Notes under the pieces: generated by a model
What the model saw: only the letters and a program-made list of their open reading frames with translations
Database searches by the model: none
What the model was told of the DNA's origin: nothing
Position numbers and translations under genes: made by a program
Shown here: positions 19,052-28,092 of the stretch, piece by piece
Numbering within the stretch: position 1 is the first letter of the stretch
Layout of the letters: each line of letters begins with the position of its first letter
Origin: JALYUA01 sp038203955
GTDB lineage: Bacteria; Acidobacteriota; Thermoanaerobaculia; UBA5066; Gp7-AA6
Length of the DNA stretch: 64,000 bases
Assembly: GCA_038203955.1 (NCBI GenBank)
Contig: JBBRDK010000001.1
Span: 40,009 to 104,008, forward strand
Reading direction: 5' to 3'

Positions 19052-19110
19052 TTTCCCGGCCGTGCCCCGGCAGGTGCTAACATCCTCCCTCTTCAAAGAG
19101 GATCCGATCC

Positions 19111-19611
19111 TTGAACAGCCGTCGTGTCGTCCGCGGTATGGGCCCAGCCCTCTTCGCCCGGGAGGTCGAGGGGGAGGCTGACGCGTCGAAGCTGCGGATC
19201 ACGGTCGTGTGCGCCCGCTGGAATCCGACCGTCACGGACGCTCTTCTCTCCTCCGCGCTCGGAGCCCTCGCGGAATGCGGCGCGAAGCCGGGGAACGTGA
19301 TGGTCGTCCGTGTCCCGGGCGCCTTCGAGCTGCCGGCCGCTTCCCGCCTCGCTCTCGCCTCGAAGACCTGCGATGCCGTCGTCGCTCTCGGGGCGATCGT
19401 GCGCGGCGAGACCACTCATCACGAGGTCCTGGGAAATGCCGTGGGCGCTGCGCTCGCGTCTCTCTCCGCGGAGACGGGCCGGCCGATCGGATTCGGCCTG
19501 TTGACCTGCGAAACCATGGAACAGGCCCGGGCCCGCACGGGCAAGGGCGCGGAAGCGGCGGAGGCGGCGGTCGAGATGGCCAACCTCCGGCGCCGGATGC
19601 GGGCGAGCTGA
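19111..19611 (+). CDS. ribH: 6,7-dimethyl-8-ribityllumazine synthase
   Basis: RibH makes the direct riboflavin precursor. The 166-residue protein has ITVVCARWNPTVTDALL, the substrate loop VPGAFELP, and the catalytic-His segment ALGAIVRGETTHHEVL, then PIGFGLLTCETMEQA (usual form VLT-T-T-EQA). The TTG at 19111 has an AGAGGAT upstream at suitable distance; ATG 19138 lacks one. The stop overlaps nusB as TGATG, a common riboflavin/NusB arrangement. Confidence 0.95.
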   Translation: MNSRRVVRGMGPALFAREVEGEADASKLRITVVCARWNPTVTDALLSSALGALAECGAKPGNVMVVRVPGAFELPAASRLALASKTCDAVVALGAIVRGETTHHEVLGNAVGAALASLSAETGRPIGFGLLTCETMEQARARTGKGAEAAEAAVEMANLRRRMRAS

Positions 19612-20033
19612 TGGGGGCGCGGCGCAAGGCGCGGGAGCTCGCGCTCCAGATGCTTTTCGAGAACGACGTGGCCGGCACCGCTCCCCAGGAGATGTTCGAC
19701 CGCAGCTCGGACCTGCAGAAGGCGTCCGCGACACTGCGCGATTTCACCGAGCGGCTCGTTTCCGGGACGCTGACCCGCCGCGAAGAGCTCGACGAGATCA
19801 TCACCCGGCAGGCGGACCACTGGCGCCTGGCCCGCATGCCGATCGTCGATCGCAACATCCTGAGGCTCGCCCTCTTTGAGCTCCTCCACGAGCCGGCCAC
19901 CCCGCGGCCCGTGGTGATCGACGAAGCGCTCGAAATCGCCAAGCGGTTCTCCACACCCCGGTCCTCGCAGTTCATCAACGGCATCCTGGACGGGGTGCTG
20001 AAGTCCCGGCCCGGCGAAGGTCCGGCGGCGTGA
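19611..20033 (+). CDS. nusB: Transcription antitermination protein NusB
   Basis: NusB binds boxA RNA with NusE in rRNA antitermination. The 140-residue all-helical protein has ARRKARELALQMLFEND, MPIVDRNILRLALFELL and the closing VIDEALEIAKRFSTPRSSQFINGILDGV. It starts at an ATG overlapping the ribH stop. Confidence 0.95.
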   Translation: MGARRKARELALQMLFENDVAGTAPQEMFDRSSDLQKASATLRDFTERLVSGTLTRREELDEIITRQADHWRLARMPIVDRNILRLALFELLHEPATPRPVVIDEALEIAKRFSTPRSSQFINGILDGVLKSRPGEGPAA

Positions 20034-20806
20034 CCGGGCGCGCCGGCGCCCTGTTCGCCTGCGCCCTCGGGATCGCCGGAATCGCGGGAATCGCCGGAGC
20101 GGGGGAGCAGTCCGCCGCGTACCGCGCGTCGGGAACGGACGCGCGCCTGTTCGATCAGTACGACAACGACGGGTATTCGATGGCGGTCGTCGCCATGGAA
20201 GGCTCGCTCGAGCTGCGCGTGCGCGTCTCGGATGCCCCTCTCGAGAGCTCCGCTCCGTTTCCGACGGGCGCAAGGCGCGAGACGACGCTCCCGCCAGCGC
20301 CGGACCGCGACGCGTTCGCGGCGCGCCTCGCTCAGGGCAGCCGCACCGCCGCCGAGGCGGTGCGCCGGGTCCTGTTCGGCGTCGCCTCGGAGATCCGGTA
20401 CGACCCGGACCGCCTGCGCAATCAGGAGCCGGCCGCGGTCTTCGCTTCGAAGCGCGCGTACTGCGTGGGATTCAGCGAGCTCGCGGTCGACCTGCTCCGG
20501 AGACTCTCGATCCGGGCGCGCACGGTCCAGGGCGTGCTGCGCGCGGACCCCGGCGCCGATCGATACGACCCGCAGATCGAAGGCGTCTATCACCGGTGGA
20601 TCGAGGTCTTCTATCCCGACCGCGGCTTCGTGTTCTCGGATCCCGCCGGATCGGTCAACGGGGTGGACGCGCGCTACCTTCCGTTCGACCGCCGCTCCCT
20701 CCGCCGGCCGCGCGCGCTCCGGCTCGAGGGACTGGAGTCCCCGGCCGGCGCGCTCGCATACGAGACCGTCCGGGCCGGGAAAGCGACGCTCCGTATTCGG
20801 AGATAG
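20030..20806 (+). CDS. Exported transglutaminase-like (papain-fold) protein
   Basis: The 258-residue protein starts with GTG overlapping the nusB stop. It has an N-terminal hydrophobic stretch (AGALFACALGIAGIAGIAGAGE), probably a signal peptide. The transglutaminase-core triad is visible: Cys in KRAYCVGFSELAVDLLR, His in VYHRWIEVFYP and Asp in FVFSDPAG. Such proteins are often periplasmic peptidases or amidases; the substrate is unknown. A region of about 110 bases with a TATATT hexamer at 20900 separates it from leuS. Confidence 0.75.
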   Translation: MTGRAGALFACALGIAGIAGIAGAGEQSAAYRASGTDARLFDQYDNDGYSMAVVAMEGSLELRVRVSDAPLESSAPFPTGARRETTLPPAPDRDAFAARLAQGSRTAAEAVRRVLFGVASEIRYDPDRLRNQEPAAVFASKRAYCVGFSELAVDLLRRLSIRARTVQGVLRADPGADRYDPQIEGVYHRWIEVFYPDRGFVFSDPAGSVNGVDARYLPFDRRSLRRPRALRLEGLESPAGALAYETVRAGKATLRIRR

Positions 20807-20917
20807 GTCGACCGGAAACCCTCCCCGACTCTGCCCAAACCCGGGACGGGAGAGGATTGCGCGTTAGCCTCTATCGCGCAGCGAGCGGGTGCGACGGAGT
20901 ATATTGGCCGGCCCGAC

Positions 20918-23395
20918 ATGGCGGAAAGATACGACCCGATCGAGCTGGACAGGAAGTGGCAGCGCCGCTGGGAAGACGCCGGCGTTGCCTTCGTCGACAC
21001 GTCCGACGGCGCGGACAAGTTCTACATGTTGAACATGTTTCCCTATCCCTCCGGAAGCCGTCTCCACGTCGGGCATGGCCGCAACTACATTCTCGGCGAC
21101 GCCCTCTACCGGCGGGAGAGGATGGCGGGCCGCCGCACGTTGAACCCGATGGGCTGGGACGCCTTCGGCCTGCCGGCGGAGAACGCCGCCATCGCGGGCG
21201 GCGTCCCGCCCCGGGAATACACGACCGGCAACATCGCGCGGATGAAGGAGCAGCTGAGGAGTCTCGGCTTGCTCTACGACTGGTCCAAGGAGCTGGCATC
21301 GTGCGACCCGGCCTACTACCGCTGGAACCAGTGGCTCTTCCTCCGGATGTGGGAGCGCGGGCTCGCCTACCGCAAGACGGCTCCCGTGAACTGGTGCCCG
21401 GGTTGCCGCACCGTCCTGGCCAACGAGCAGGTGGTCGACGGCCGCTGCGAGCGCTCGGGAGACGCGGTCGAGATCCGCGACCTCACGCAGTGGTTCTTCC
21501 GGATCACGGACTACGCCGAGCGGCTCCTCGCGGGGCTCGAGACCGTCGAGTGGCCGGAACGCGTCAAGGTCATGCAGCGCAACTGGATCGGGCGGTCGGA
21601 AGGCGCGGAAGTGTTCTTCCGCGTGGACGCGCTGGCGGAGCCCATACCCGTCTTCACGACGCGGCCGGACACGCTCTTCGGCGCGACGTTTCTCGCGCTC
21701 GCTCCGGAGCACCCCGCCGCGGCGCGCCTCGCGCAGCGGTCCCCTTTCTCGGGAGACCTGACGCGTTTCATCGAGCGGGTGCGGCGCAGCTCCCGGCTCG
21801 AGCGCGAGTCGGAGACGGGGGAGAAGGAGGGGATGGACACGGGGATCACCGCGTTGAACCCGGCGACCGGCGAGACGATCCCGGTCTGGCTCGCCAACTT
21901 CGTTCTCCCCGACTACGGCACCGGCGCGATCATGGGGGTGCCGGCGCACGACCAGCGGGACTTCGAGTTCGCGCGCCGGTACGGGCTTCCGATCCGGCCG
22001 GTCTATCGGTCGAACGCTCCGGACGCTCCCGAGCCCGACCCCGACGCCATGACGTCGGCCGTCCCGCACGGAGGCGTTCTCTACCGGTCCGGCGACTGGA
22101 ACGGAACGGCAAACGGGCCCGCCGCGGTCTCGAAGGCGATCGACTGGATCGAGGCGCGCGGACTCGGCCGGGGCCGGGTGGGCTACCGGCTCCGCGACTG
22201 GCTCATCTCGCGGCAGCGCTACTGGGGAACGCCGATTCCGGCGGTGCATTGTCCCGACTGCGGCGTGCTGCCGGTGCCCGACGACGAGCTCCCGGTCCTT
22301 CTGCCCGAAGACGTCGCTTTTCGCGGAGCGGAAGGAAATCCTCTCGAGCAGTCCGAGGCGTTCGTTGCGACGTCCTGCCCCGGCTGCGGCGGCCCGGCGC
22401 GCCGCGAAACGGACACGATGGACACGTTCGTAGACTCGTCCTGGTACTACCTCCGTTTCCTAAACCCGGGGGATTCGAGCCGGATGGTCGACTCCGAACG
22501 CGCGGCGAAATGGATGCCGGTCGATCAGTACGTCGGGGGCATCGAGCACGCGATCCTCCACCTCCTCTACGCGCGCTTCATCTGCCGCGTCCTGAAGGAC
22601 CTCGGTCTGGTGGAGCTCGAGGAGCCGTTTGCGCGGCTGTTCAACCAGGGAATGATCACAAAGTTGAATCCCGCGTCGGGGAAGATCGAGAAGATGTCGA
22701 AGTCGCGCGGCAACACGGTCTCTCCCGACGAGCTCATCGCCCGGTTCGGAGCGGACACGGTGCGCGTCTACACCCTGTTCATCGGCCCGCCGGAGAAGGA
22801 ATCGGAGTGGTCGGAGGAGGGCGTGGCGGGGGCGTGGCGCTTTCTGCAGCGTGTGCACGACGTCTGCGCCCGCGCGGAGGCGCTGCCTGCGGGCGAGCGC
22901 GCCGCGGATTCTCCGCTGACGCGTCTCGCGCACCGGACGATCCAGCGCGTGACCGAAGATGCGCAGCGCTTTCACTTCCACACCGCGGTCGCCGCGCTGA
23001 TGGAGTTTCAGCGGGGGATGGCGGAAGCGCTCGACTCGGGCGCCGAGGCTCCCGGCACGGTCCGCTGGGCCGCCGAGACTCTGGCCCAGTTACTTCATCC
23101 GGTCGCGCCGCATCTGACGGAGGAGTGGTGGGAAAGGTTCGGCCACCGCACGTTTCTGCTCGACTCTTCGTGGCCCGCCTTCGACTCCTCACTCGCGACG
23201 ACGGAGCGGGTCACTCTCGTCGTCCAGGTCAATGGAAAGGTCCGCGGCCGGCTCGACGTCGAGCGGGGAGCGCCGGAGCCGGACGCCCTCGCCTTAGCGC
23301 GCGCCGACGAGAAGATTCGGACGTGGATCGACGGGAAGGAGATCGCCCGCACCGTCTACGTGCCCGACCGGCTGTTGAACCTGGTCGTGCGGTGA
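20918..23395 (+). CDS. leuS: Leucyl-tRNA synthetase
   Basis: This class I enzyme charges tRNA-Leu and edits mischarged product. The 825 residues include the HIGH-type motif PSGSRLHVGHG (about 44-54), a zinc-finger-like NWCPGCRTVLANEQV, the CP1 editing domain with the TTRPDTLFGATF segment, CPDCG and CPGCGG pairs, and KMSKSRGN near 592. The C-terminal domain ends VYVPDRLLNLVVR. The stop overlaps a GTG that opens the lptE frame. Confidence 0.97.
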   Translation: MAERYDPIELDRKWQRRWEDAGVAFVDTSDGADKFYMLNMFPYPSGSRLHVGHGRNYILGDALYRRERMAGRRTLNPMGWDAFGLPAENAAIAGGVPPREYTTGNIARMKEQLRSLGLLYDWSKELASCDPAYYRWNQWLFLRMWERGLAYRKTAPVNWCPGCRTVLANEQVVDGRCERSGDAVEIRDLTQWFFRITDYAERLLAGLETVEWPERVKVMQRNWIGRSEGAEVFFRVDALAEPIPVFTTRPDTLFGATFLALAPEHPAAARLAQRSPFSGDLTRFIERVRRSSRLERESETGEKEGMDTGITALNPATGETIPVWLANFVLPDYGTGAIMGVPAHDQRDFEFARRYGLPIRPVYRSNAPDAPEPDPDAMTSAVPHGGVLYRSGDWNGTANGPAAVSKAIDWIEARGLGRGRVGYRLRDWLISRQRYWGTPIPAVHCPDCGVLPVPDDELPVLLPEDVAFRGAEGNPLEQSEAFVATSCPGCGGPARRETDTMDTFVDSSWYYLRFLNPGDSSRMVDSERAAKWMPVDQYVGGIEHAILHLLYARFICRVLKDLGLVELEEPFARLFNQGMITKLNPASGKIEKMSKSRGNTVSPDELIARFGADTVRVYTLFIGPPEKESEWSEEGVAGAWRFLQRVHDVCARAEALPAGERAADSPLTRLAHRTIQRVTEDAQRFHFHTAVAALMEFQRGMAEALDSGAEAPGTVRWAAETLAQLLHPVAPHLTEEWWERFGHRTFLLDSSWPAFDSSLATTERVTLVVQVNGKVRGRLDVERGAPEPDALALARADEKIRTWIDGKEIARTVYVPDRLLNLVVR

Positions 23396-24024
23396 GGGGC
23401 GGCCGGGGGCCGGAAATCGGGAGTCCGGACCTCCCTTCGATTCCCGATCTAGTTGACCGCGGAGTACCGCGGCCGTCTCGCTCCCGTTGGTCGCTCGGCT
23501 CCCGATTTCCGATTCCCGGCTCGCTCCTCGTGGTTCTCTTAGCGGCGTCCGCGGCCGGCTGCGGGTACTCGCTCGTCGGGACGAGCTCGACCCTTCCGGC
23601 TTCGATCAAAGTGGTTCAATTCGAGACGCTGCTCAACCAGACGTCGCGCGTCGGGGTCGAGCAGCGACTCTCCCGCGAGATCGCGCGGGAGCTCGCCAGC
23701 CGCGGCCGGTTTTCCGTGCAGTCGGCGGCGGCGGGCGCCGACGCGAGCTTGACGGGAGCCGTGATCGGCTTCGACCTCTATCCGATCGCCTTCGACGAGC
23801 AGGGACGGTCCAAGGAATATCAGGTCCGCATCACCGCGCGAGTCTCCTTGAAGAGCATCGCCGACGAGAAGGTCCTCTGGGAGAACCCGTCCTACTCGTT
23901 CCAGGAAAACTACACGTTCTCTACGAGCGCCGCCTCCTACGTGGATCGGGAGAATGAGGCGATCGAGCGGGTGGCGGAGCGGTTCGCGGAGAGCCTGGTC
24001 GCGAACCTGCTGGAAGGGTTCTAG
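23392..24024 (+). CDS. lptE: LptE-like LPS-assembly lipoprotein with element-encoded N-terminus
   Basis: LptE is the outer-membrane lipoprotein plug of LptD in LPS export. The conserved part starts at the lipobox ASAAGCGYSLVG, followed by LPASIKVVQFETLLNQ, EQRLSREIARELASRGRF and a LENPSYSF-like beta segment (WENPSYSFQENYTFS). The frame opens at GTG 23392, overlapping the leuS stop. The next 38 codons hold the 56-bp repeat element and flanking heptads in frame, giving an Arg-rich stretch just before the hydrophobic core; the lipid-bearing Cys would be residue 57. A GTG at 23530 would leave only ten residues before the Cys and no basic region. Confidence 0.75.
   Translation: MRGGRGPEIGSPDLPSIPDLVDRGVPRPSRSRWSLGSRFPIPGSLLVVLLAASAAGCGYSLVGTSSTLPASIKVVQFETLLNQTSRVGVEQRLSREIARELASRGRFSVQSAAAGADASLTGAVIGFDLYPIAFDEQGRSKEYQVRITARVSLKSIADEKVLWENPSYSFQENYTFSTSAASYVDRENEAIERVAERFAESLVANLLEGF
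23438..23520. repeat. 56-bp interspersed element, copy 2 (23449-23504), with flanking heptads
   Basis: It is identical to copy 1 over all 56 bases. One CGATTCC word precedes it and CCGATTT, CCGATTC follow. It lies inside the lptE reading frame without a stop codon. Confidence 0.93.
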
Positions 24025-24026
24025 CG

Positions 24027-24104
24027 AGTTGTCGGTCGTCAGTTTTCAGTTCTGAGTCGCCGGTGTCTCGGATCCCATCCAGATAACTGATAACTGATAA
24101 CTCT
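24027..24104. repeat. Inverted pair of heptad arrays between lptE and rpsT
   Basis: The left array (24027-24061) reads AGTTGTC, GGTCGTC, AGTTTTC, AGTTCTG, AGTCGCC. The right array (24082-24102) is three GATAACT words, which read AGTTATC on the other strand. The arrays point at each other over a 20-base spacer. Confidence 0.9.
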
Positions 24105-24106
24105 CT

Positions 24107-24358
24107 TCACTTCCCCGCCGCGGCCTTCTTCGCCAGGCGAGACTTGTAACGGGCCGCCGCGTTGCGGTGGATGACGCCCTTCTTCAGCGCCTTGTCGATC
24201 TCCGAGACGGTCTGCGGGACTTTCGCCGCGGCGTCCGCGGGGGCCGTCGCGCGGTGGTCCTTCAGAGACGTCCGCAGCCTCGAGCGGACGCCGCGGTTCT
24301 TCGCCTGCCGTTTCGCGGTCTGCCGGATCCGTTTTTCAGCGGACTTGATGTTGGCCAT
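24107..24358 (-). CDS. rpsT: 30S ribosomal protein S20
   Basis: This 83-residue, Lys/Arg-rich helical protein binds 16S rRNA. It opens MANIKSAEKRIRQTAKRQ and has the family's SRLRTSLK and KKGVIHRNAAARYKSRLAKK. An AGGAG lies ten bases before the ATG. It converges on lptE. Confidence 0.96.
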   Translation of the reverse strand: MANIKSAEKRIRQTAKRQAKNRGVRSRLRTSLKDHRATAPADAAAKVPQTVSEIDKALKKGVIHRNAAARYKSRLAKKAAAGK

Positions 24359-24390
24359 GGGGTCTTCGCTCCTGGTCTTTCGATGTGAAA

Positions 24391-24428
24391 GGGCTCCGGC
24401 AGGGGGCGCTCTCGCCCCGCCGGAGCCC
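24391..24428 (-). terminator. Hairpin terminator downstream of cpoB
   Basis: GGGCTCCGGC and GCCGGAGCCC form a perfect 10-bp stem around an 18-base loop, followed on the minus strand by TTTCAC. It lies between the cpoB stop and the rpsT start and probably ends the tol-pal transcript. Confidence 0.6.
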
Positions 24429-24454
24429 GATGGTGATTCGTCCGGGCGCCGACT

Positions 24455-25339
24455 CTATCGAACTTCGACGCCGAGACTCTTCAATTTCGCCCGCGCCAGG
24501 CGCGCCTCTTCGGCCGAGGGGTACTCATGAATGGCGTACTGAAGCTCGACGACCGCCTCGGCCTTCTGCCCGAGCTCCAAGAGCGCGTAGCCCTTCTTGA
24601 GAAAAGCCGCCGCCGCCTTGTCGCTCTTGGGCCATTGTTTCAAGACCTTGTCGAAGTCGCTGATCGCCTCTTTGTACTTCTTCTGCGCGTAGCGGCTCTC
24701 GCCGATCCAGTACTGGGCGTTGTCGGTGAGATCGGTCGTCGGGTAGGTGTCGATGTACTCCTGGAACCCCTGGATGGCGAGCGCGTAGCGGCCTTTTCCG
24801 TAATCTCCGTACGCGGCATCGTAGAGCTCGGAAGGGGAGGGGCGTCCGCCGCCCGCTCCGGACGGCGCTCTCACGACCGCCGTGTCGGAGGCCGGAGCCG
24901 GCTGGAGAGGTCCGGGCTTGCCGGGGCCGGGTGAGGCGTAGGGAGACGACGTGGAAGGCGAAGCCGAGGAGTTCCCGCGCATCCGCACGAGGTCCCCCTG
25001 AGTCTCCGCGATCTGCTGAGAGAGCTGCGAGAGGCGCCGGTTGGTGTCCTCGAGCTTGGCCTCGAGCTGTTCCATCTTCGTGGTCAGCTCCCCGAGCCGC
25101 ACGCCGGTATCCGCGTTGCTCTTCAGAAGCTGGCTCGTCTGAGCCGCGACGCTCGTGTTCAGCTTCGCGACTTCTTCCTTGCTCGAGGATTTGCGCTCGA
25201 GGGCCTGTATCTGCGTTTCGATGTCCGTCATCTGGCGGTGGAGGCCTTCGATGTCGCTCGAGGAGACGCAGCCCGCTCCCGCCAGCACGGCCGACAGGAG
25301 CAGGGCGGAGAGGGTGAGAGAACGCCGGGGAAAGGTCAT
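24455..25339 (-). CDS. cpoB: Tol-Pal associated protein CpoB/YbgF
   Basis: CpoB coordinates Tol-Pal constriction with peptidoglycan synthesis. The 294-residue protein has a lipoprotein-type signal (LSAVLAGAGC, so it may be lipid-anchored, unlike soluble E. coli CpoB), a trimerising coiled coil (about 30-115), a Pro/Ser-rich linker and three TPR repeats (LYDAAYGDYGKGRYALAIQGF, AQYWIGESRYAQKKYKEAI, AAFLKKGYALLELGQKAEAV). It is the last gene of the tol-pal set, three bases after pal. Confidence 0.92.
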   Translation of the reverse strand: MTFPRRSLTLSALLLSAVLAGAGCVSSSDIEGLHRQMTDIETQIQALERKSSSKEEVAKLNTSVAAQTSQLLKSNADTGVRLGELTTKMEQLEAKLEDTNRRLSQLSQQIAETQGDLVRMRGNSSASPSTSSPYASPGPGKPGPLQPAPASDTAVVRAPSGAGGGRPSPSELYDAAYGDYGKGRYALAIQGFQEYIDTYPTTDLTDNAQYWIGESRYAQKKYKEAISDFDKVLKQWPKSDKAAAAFLKKGYALLELGQKAEAVVELQYAIHEYPSAEEARLARAKLKSLGVEVR

Positions 25340-25342
25340 CTC

Positions 25343-25906
25343 TTATTTCGCCGTGAAGAGAAAGTGCGCGCGGCGATTCTGCTGCCAGCACTCTTCGGAC
25401 TCGGCGTTGCAGAAGGGGCGCTCCTTGCCGTAGGAGACGGTGCGGATCCGGGAGCCGTCGATCCCGAGCGACGTCAGGTATTCGCGGGCGGCATTCGCGC
25501 GGCGGTCTCCGAGCGCGAGGTTGTATTCCGTGGTGCCCCGGCTGTCGCAGTGGCCCTCGATCAGAAACTGCGTCGTCGAATGGCCCTTCAGCCAGGTTGC
25601 GTTCGCCGCCAGCGCGGTGCGCGCGTCATCGCGGAGGTCCGCCTGGTTGTAGTCGAAGAACGCGTCCTGCAGGTATCCGCGGCGGTTCATCTCCTCGACG
25701 CTCCCGGGCAAGGCGTCGCTCGCGACGTCCTGCGGCGTGCGGTTGGAGGGCGGCGACACGCGCGTCTCCCCGGGCGACGTCGGCGATTCCGACGCCGATC
25801 TGGCCGATTCTGTGGTGGTGGGGGGCTTCTTCTTGCATGCGGCAAACGGCAGCATCGCTGCCAGGACGAACAGCACCGCGGTGGGCTTGGTCCAGTTCCT
25901 CTTCAT
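25343..25906 (-). CDS. pal: Peptidoglycan-associated lipoprotein Pal
   Basis: Pal anchors the outer membrane to peptidoglycan and binds TolB. The 187-residue protein has a lipobox (MLPFAAC at about 18-24), a disordered linker, and an OmpA-like domain with FFDYNQADLRDDAR, FLIEGHCDSRGTTEYNLALGDRRA (diaminopimelate-binding Asp and Arg) and ending QQNRRAHFLFTAK. An AAGGAG precedes the ATG. It carries two extra Cys in RPFCNAESEECWQQ, as is common in the family. Confidence 0.95.
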   Translation of the reverse strand: MKRNWTKPTAVLFVLAAMLPFAACKKKPPTTTESARSASESPTSPGETRVSPPSNRTPQDVASDALPGSVEEMNRRGYLQDAFFDYNQADLRDDARTALAANATWLKGHSTTQFLIEGHCDSRGTTEYNLALGDRRANAAREYLTSLGIDGSRIRTVSYGKERPFCNAESEECWQQNRRAHFLFTAK

Positions 25907-25988
25907 TCCCGTCTCCTTGTTCTTAAAGCGGCTTGCGCGAGCGAACGCGGGAGCCTGAATTTATAACAATACGAGTCTTTTACGCAGG

Positions 25989-27323
25989 TTAAGGCAGCCA
26001 GACAGGTTGCATGTTCGAGCCGCCTCCGTTCGTCAGCTGGCGCTTGTTCTTCCCGTCTGCCGCGTCCATCGTGTAGATCTGGGTGGACCCCGCGCGTCGG
26101 GCCTGAAAAACGATCTTCGTGCCGTCGGGCGACCAGGCGGGGTGCCCGTTGGCGCCGTCCGACGTCAGCTGGACCGTGTTTCCGGTCGCGAAATCCATCA
26201 CGCAGATGTTGAAGTCCCCCTCGTTGCGGCAGGCGAAGGCGATCTTGTCGCCCTTCGGGGACCAGGCGGCCTCGTCGTTCCAGTTTCCCGCAAACGTCAT
26301 GCGCCGCGAGCCCGTCCCCTCCGCGTCCATCACCCAGATCTGGGGAGTCCCCGTCTGGTCGGACGTGTAGAGGATCTGGCGCCCCGTCGGCGACCAGTCC
26401 GGAGAGGCCTCGAGGGCGCGTGTGCTGGTCAGGCGGCGGAGGCCTCCGCCGCCGGCGTTCATCACGTAGATGTCGGGGTTTCCTTTGGATGAGCCGGAAA
26501 ACGCGATGAGCGAGCCGTCGGGCGAGAGCGCCGGCGAGGCGTTCAGCTCGAGGCCCGTGGACAGCTCGCGCTGTCCGCTGCCGTCGGCGCTCATCGTCCA
26601 GACCTGCGGGTAGCGGTGGACGTAGCTCGTGAACACGACCTTTCCCGCGTGCGCATCCGGGTTCAAGACGAGCGAGTGGTGATTGGTGAGCCGCCGCGGG
26701 TTGCGGCCGTCGAAGTCCATCGCGTAGATCTCCTTCGTCCGGGCCCCGTCGCGGTCCGAGACGAAGAGGATCGTCGAGAGAAACGACCCCGCCTGACCCG
26801 TGAACTCCTTGATCAGGTCGTTGGCCAGCGTGTGCGCGATCCTCTCGACGTAGGTCGCCCCGCCGGAGTAGCGCCGGCCGAAGATGAGCTTCCGCGACTT
26901 CAGGTCCCAGACGCGCGCTTCGACGGAGACGCGGTCCCCGGCGACGTCGCCCCGCGTGTCGACTAAGACCTCTGCGCCCGTCGAAAGCCACCGCCCGGCA
27001 GCCTCGGAACCGGCGACGTCGCGGGAGCCGGACGGCTCCGTGCGGGCGTCCGTCACGACGAAGGCGTTCGAATACTCGAGGTCCGAGCGCAGCGTCGCGG
27101 TGAAGGGCTCCGAGACGCGCGATTGGAGCGCCGCGACCCCGGGGGCTAAGAGGGGCGGGACGGCCATCGACATCTTCCGCCCGCTCGGGCCGGTGATGAC
27201 GATGACGCCTCCCTCCGGCCTCGGCGCGGCGGGCGCCGGCGGGGGGGTCTGCGCGGCCGCCGCGGCTGCGAGGCCCGCGAGGAGAAGGGCGGCCCATCCA
27301 CGAAAAGGCAGCGTCCGTCTCAC
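25989..27323 (-). CDS. tolB: Tol-Pal system protein TolB
   Basis: This periplasmic protein links TolA to Pal. The 444 residues comprise a signal peptide (WAALLLAGLAAAAAAQ), an N-terminal TolB_N domain and a six-bladed WD40-like PD40 propeller with repeated SPDGSLIAFSG, DIYVMNAGGGGLRRLT and WSPDGTKIVFQARR units. Its ATG overlaps the tolA stop as ATGA. Confidence 0.95.
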   Translation of the reverse strand: MRRTLPFRGWAALLLAGLAAAAAAQTPPPAPAAPRPEGGVIVITGPSGRKMSMAVPPLLAPGVAALQSRVSEPFTATLRSDLEYSNAFVVTDARTEPSGSRDVAGSEAAGRWLSTGAEVLVDTRGDVAGDRVSVEARVWDLKSRKLIFGRRYSGGATYVERIAHTLANDLIKEFTGQAGSFLSTILFVSDRDGARTKEIYAMDFDGRNPRRLTNHHSLVLNPDAHAGKVVFTSYVHRYPQVWTMSADGSGQRELSTGLELNASPALSPDGSLIAFSGSSKGNPDIYVMNAGGGGLRRLTSTRALEASPDWSPTGRQILYTSDQTGTPQIWVMDAEGTGSRRMTFAGNWNDEAAWSPKGDKIAFACRNEGDFNICVMDFATGNTVQLTSDGANGHPAWSPDGTKIVFQARRAGSTQIYTMDAADGKNKRQLTNGGGSNMQPVWLP

Positions 27324-28090
27324 TCGAAGAGCACCGAGAGCCCGACGTGGCTCGACTGGAACTCCGAGGGAAGCGGTGGAAGAGGCGAAGAGGCGAGGAC
27401 GGCCCGCAGCGCGGCGCGATCCACGAAGGGAAGGCCGCTCGTCGTGACGATCTCCGCGTCCGAGATGGTGCCGTCGCGCTGAATCGTGAAGTGGATCACC
27501 GGAGACGTGGGCATGCTCGTCGCCGGCTTGAACCAGTTCGTCTCGATCGCGACCTTCACCCGCTCGTAGTAATACGGATAGTTGAAGCCGGGCTGGTCGA
27601 ACGTGAGCCCGCCGACCCCGGCGCCCGGCCCCGTGCCGCTGCCCGACCCCGTCCCCCCCTCGGAGGTGGACGGCGCCGAAGGTGCTCCGGTCGTTGGCGG
27701 TCCCGGAGACGTCACCTTCGACTTGCCCTTCGGATCGCTGAACGCCGGAAGCGGCGGGTTCTTCTTCGTATCTTCGCGGGCCGGCAGCAGCTTGGCTTTT
27801 TCCGAGGGCGGCGGAGGCACCTCGTCCGGGGGCTTCAGGATCTTCGGCTTCTCGGGCTCGGCGGCGGCGGGAGCGGGGGCGAGGTCGACGGCGTGTCCGC
27901 GGAGCGACCCCGCCGACTGGAGACGTACCGCGAGGGTGCGGCCCGGCACGAATCGCTTAGGAGAGGAGAGGGAGGAGGCGAGGAGGATGATCCCGATCCC
28001 GGCGTGGAGGAGGAGAGCGAGGGAGCCGCCCGTCGCCCAGGGAAAGCTTTCGTGCTCGCGCTCCGCGATGATCTGACCGACGGCGTCCAT
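27320..28090 (-). CDS. tolA: TolA/TonB-like energy transducer
   Basis: In the TolQRA complex this protein spans the periplasm to TolB and Pal. The 256-residue protein has one N-terminal helix (about 22-42), a Pro/Lys- then Gly/Ser-rich extended region, and a TonB-type C-terminal domain (VIHFTIQRDGTISDAEIVTTSG, DRAALRAVLASSPLPPLP). It is shorter than E. coli TolA and its C-terminus is closer to TonB, as in many non-proteobacteria. Position between tolR and tolB supports a TolA role. Confidence 0.85.
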   Translation of the reverse strand: MDAVGQIIAEREHESFPWATGGSLALLLHAGIGIILLASSLSSPKRFVPGRTLAVRLQSAGSLRGHAVDLAPAPAAAEPEKPKILKPPDEVPPPPSEKAKLLPAREDTKKNPPLPAFSDPKGKSKVTSPGPPTTGAPSAPSTSEGGTGSGSGTGPGAGVGGLTFDQPGFNYPYYYERVKVAIETNWFKPATSMPTSPVIHFTIQRDGTISDAEIVTTSGLPFVDRAALRAVLASSPLPPLPSEFQSSHVGLSVLFE

Positions 28091-28092
28091 CC

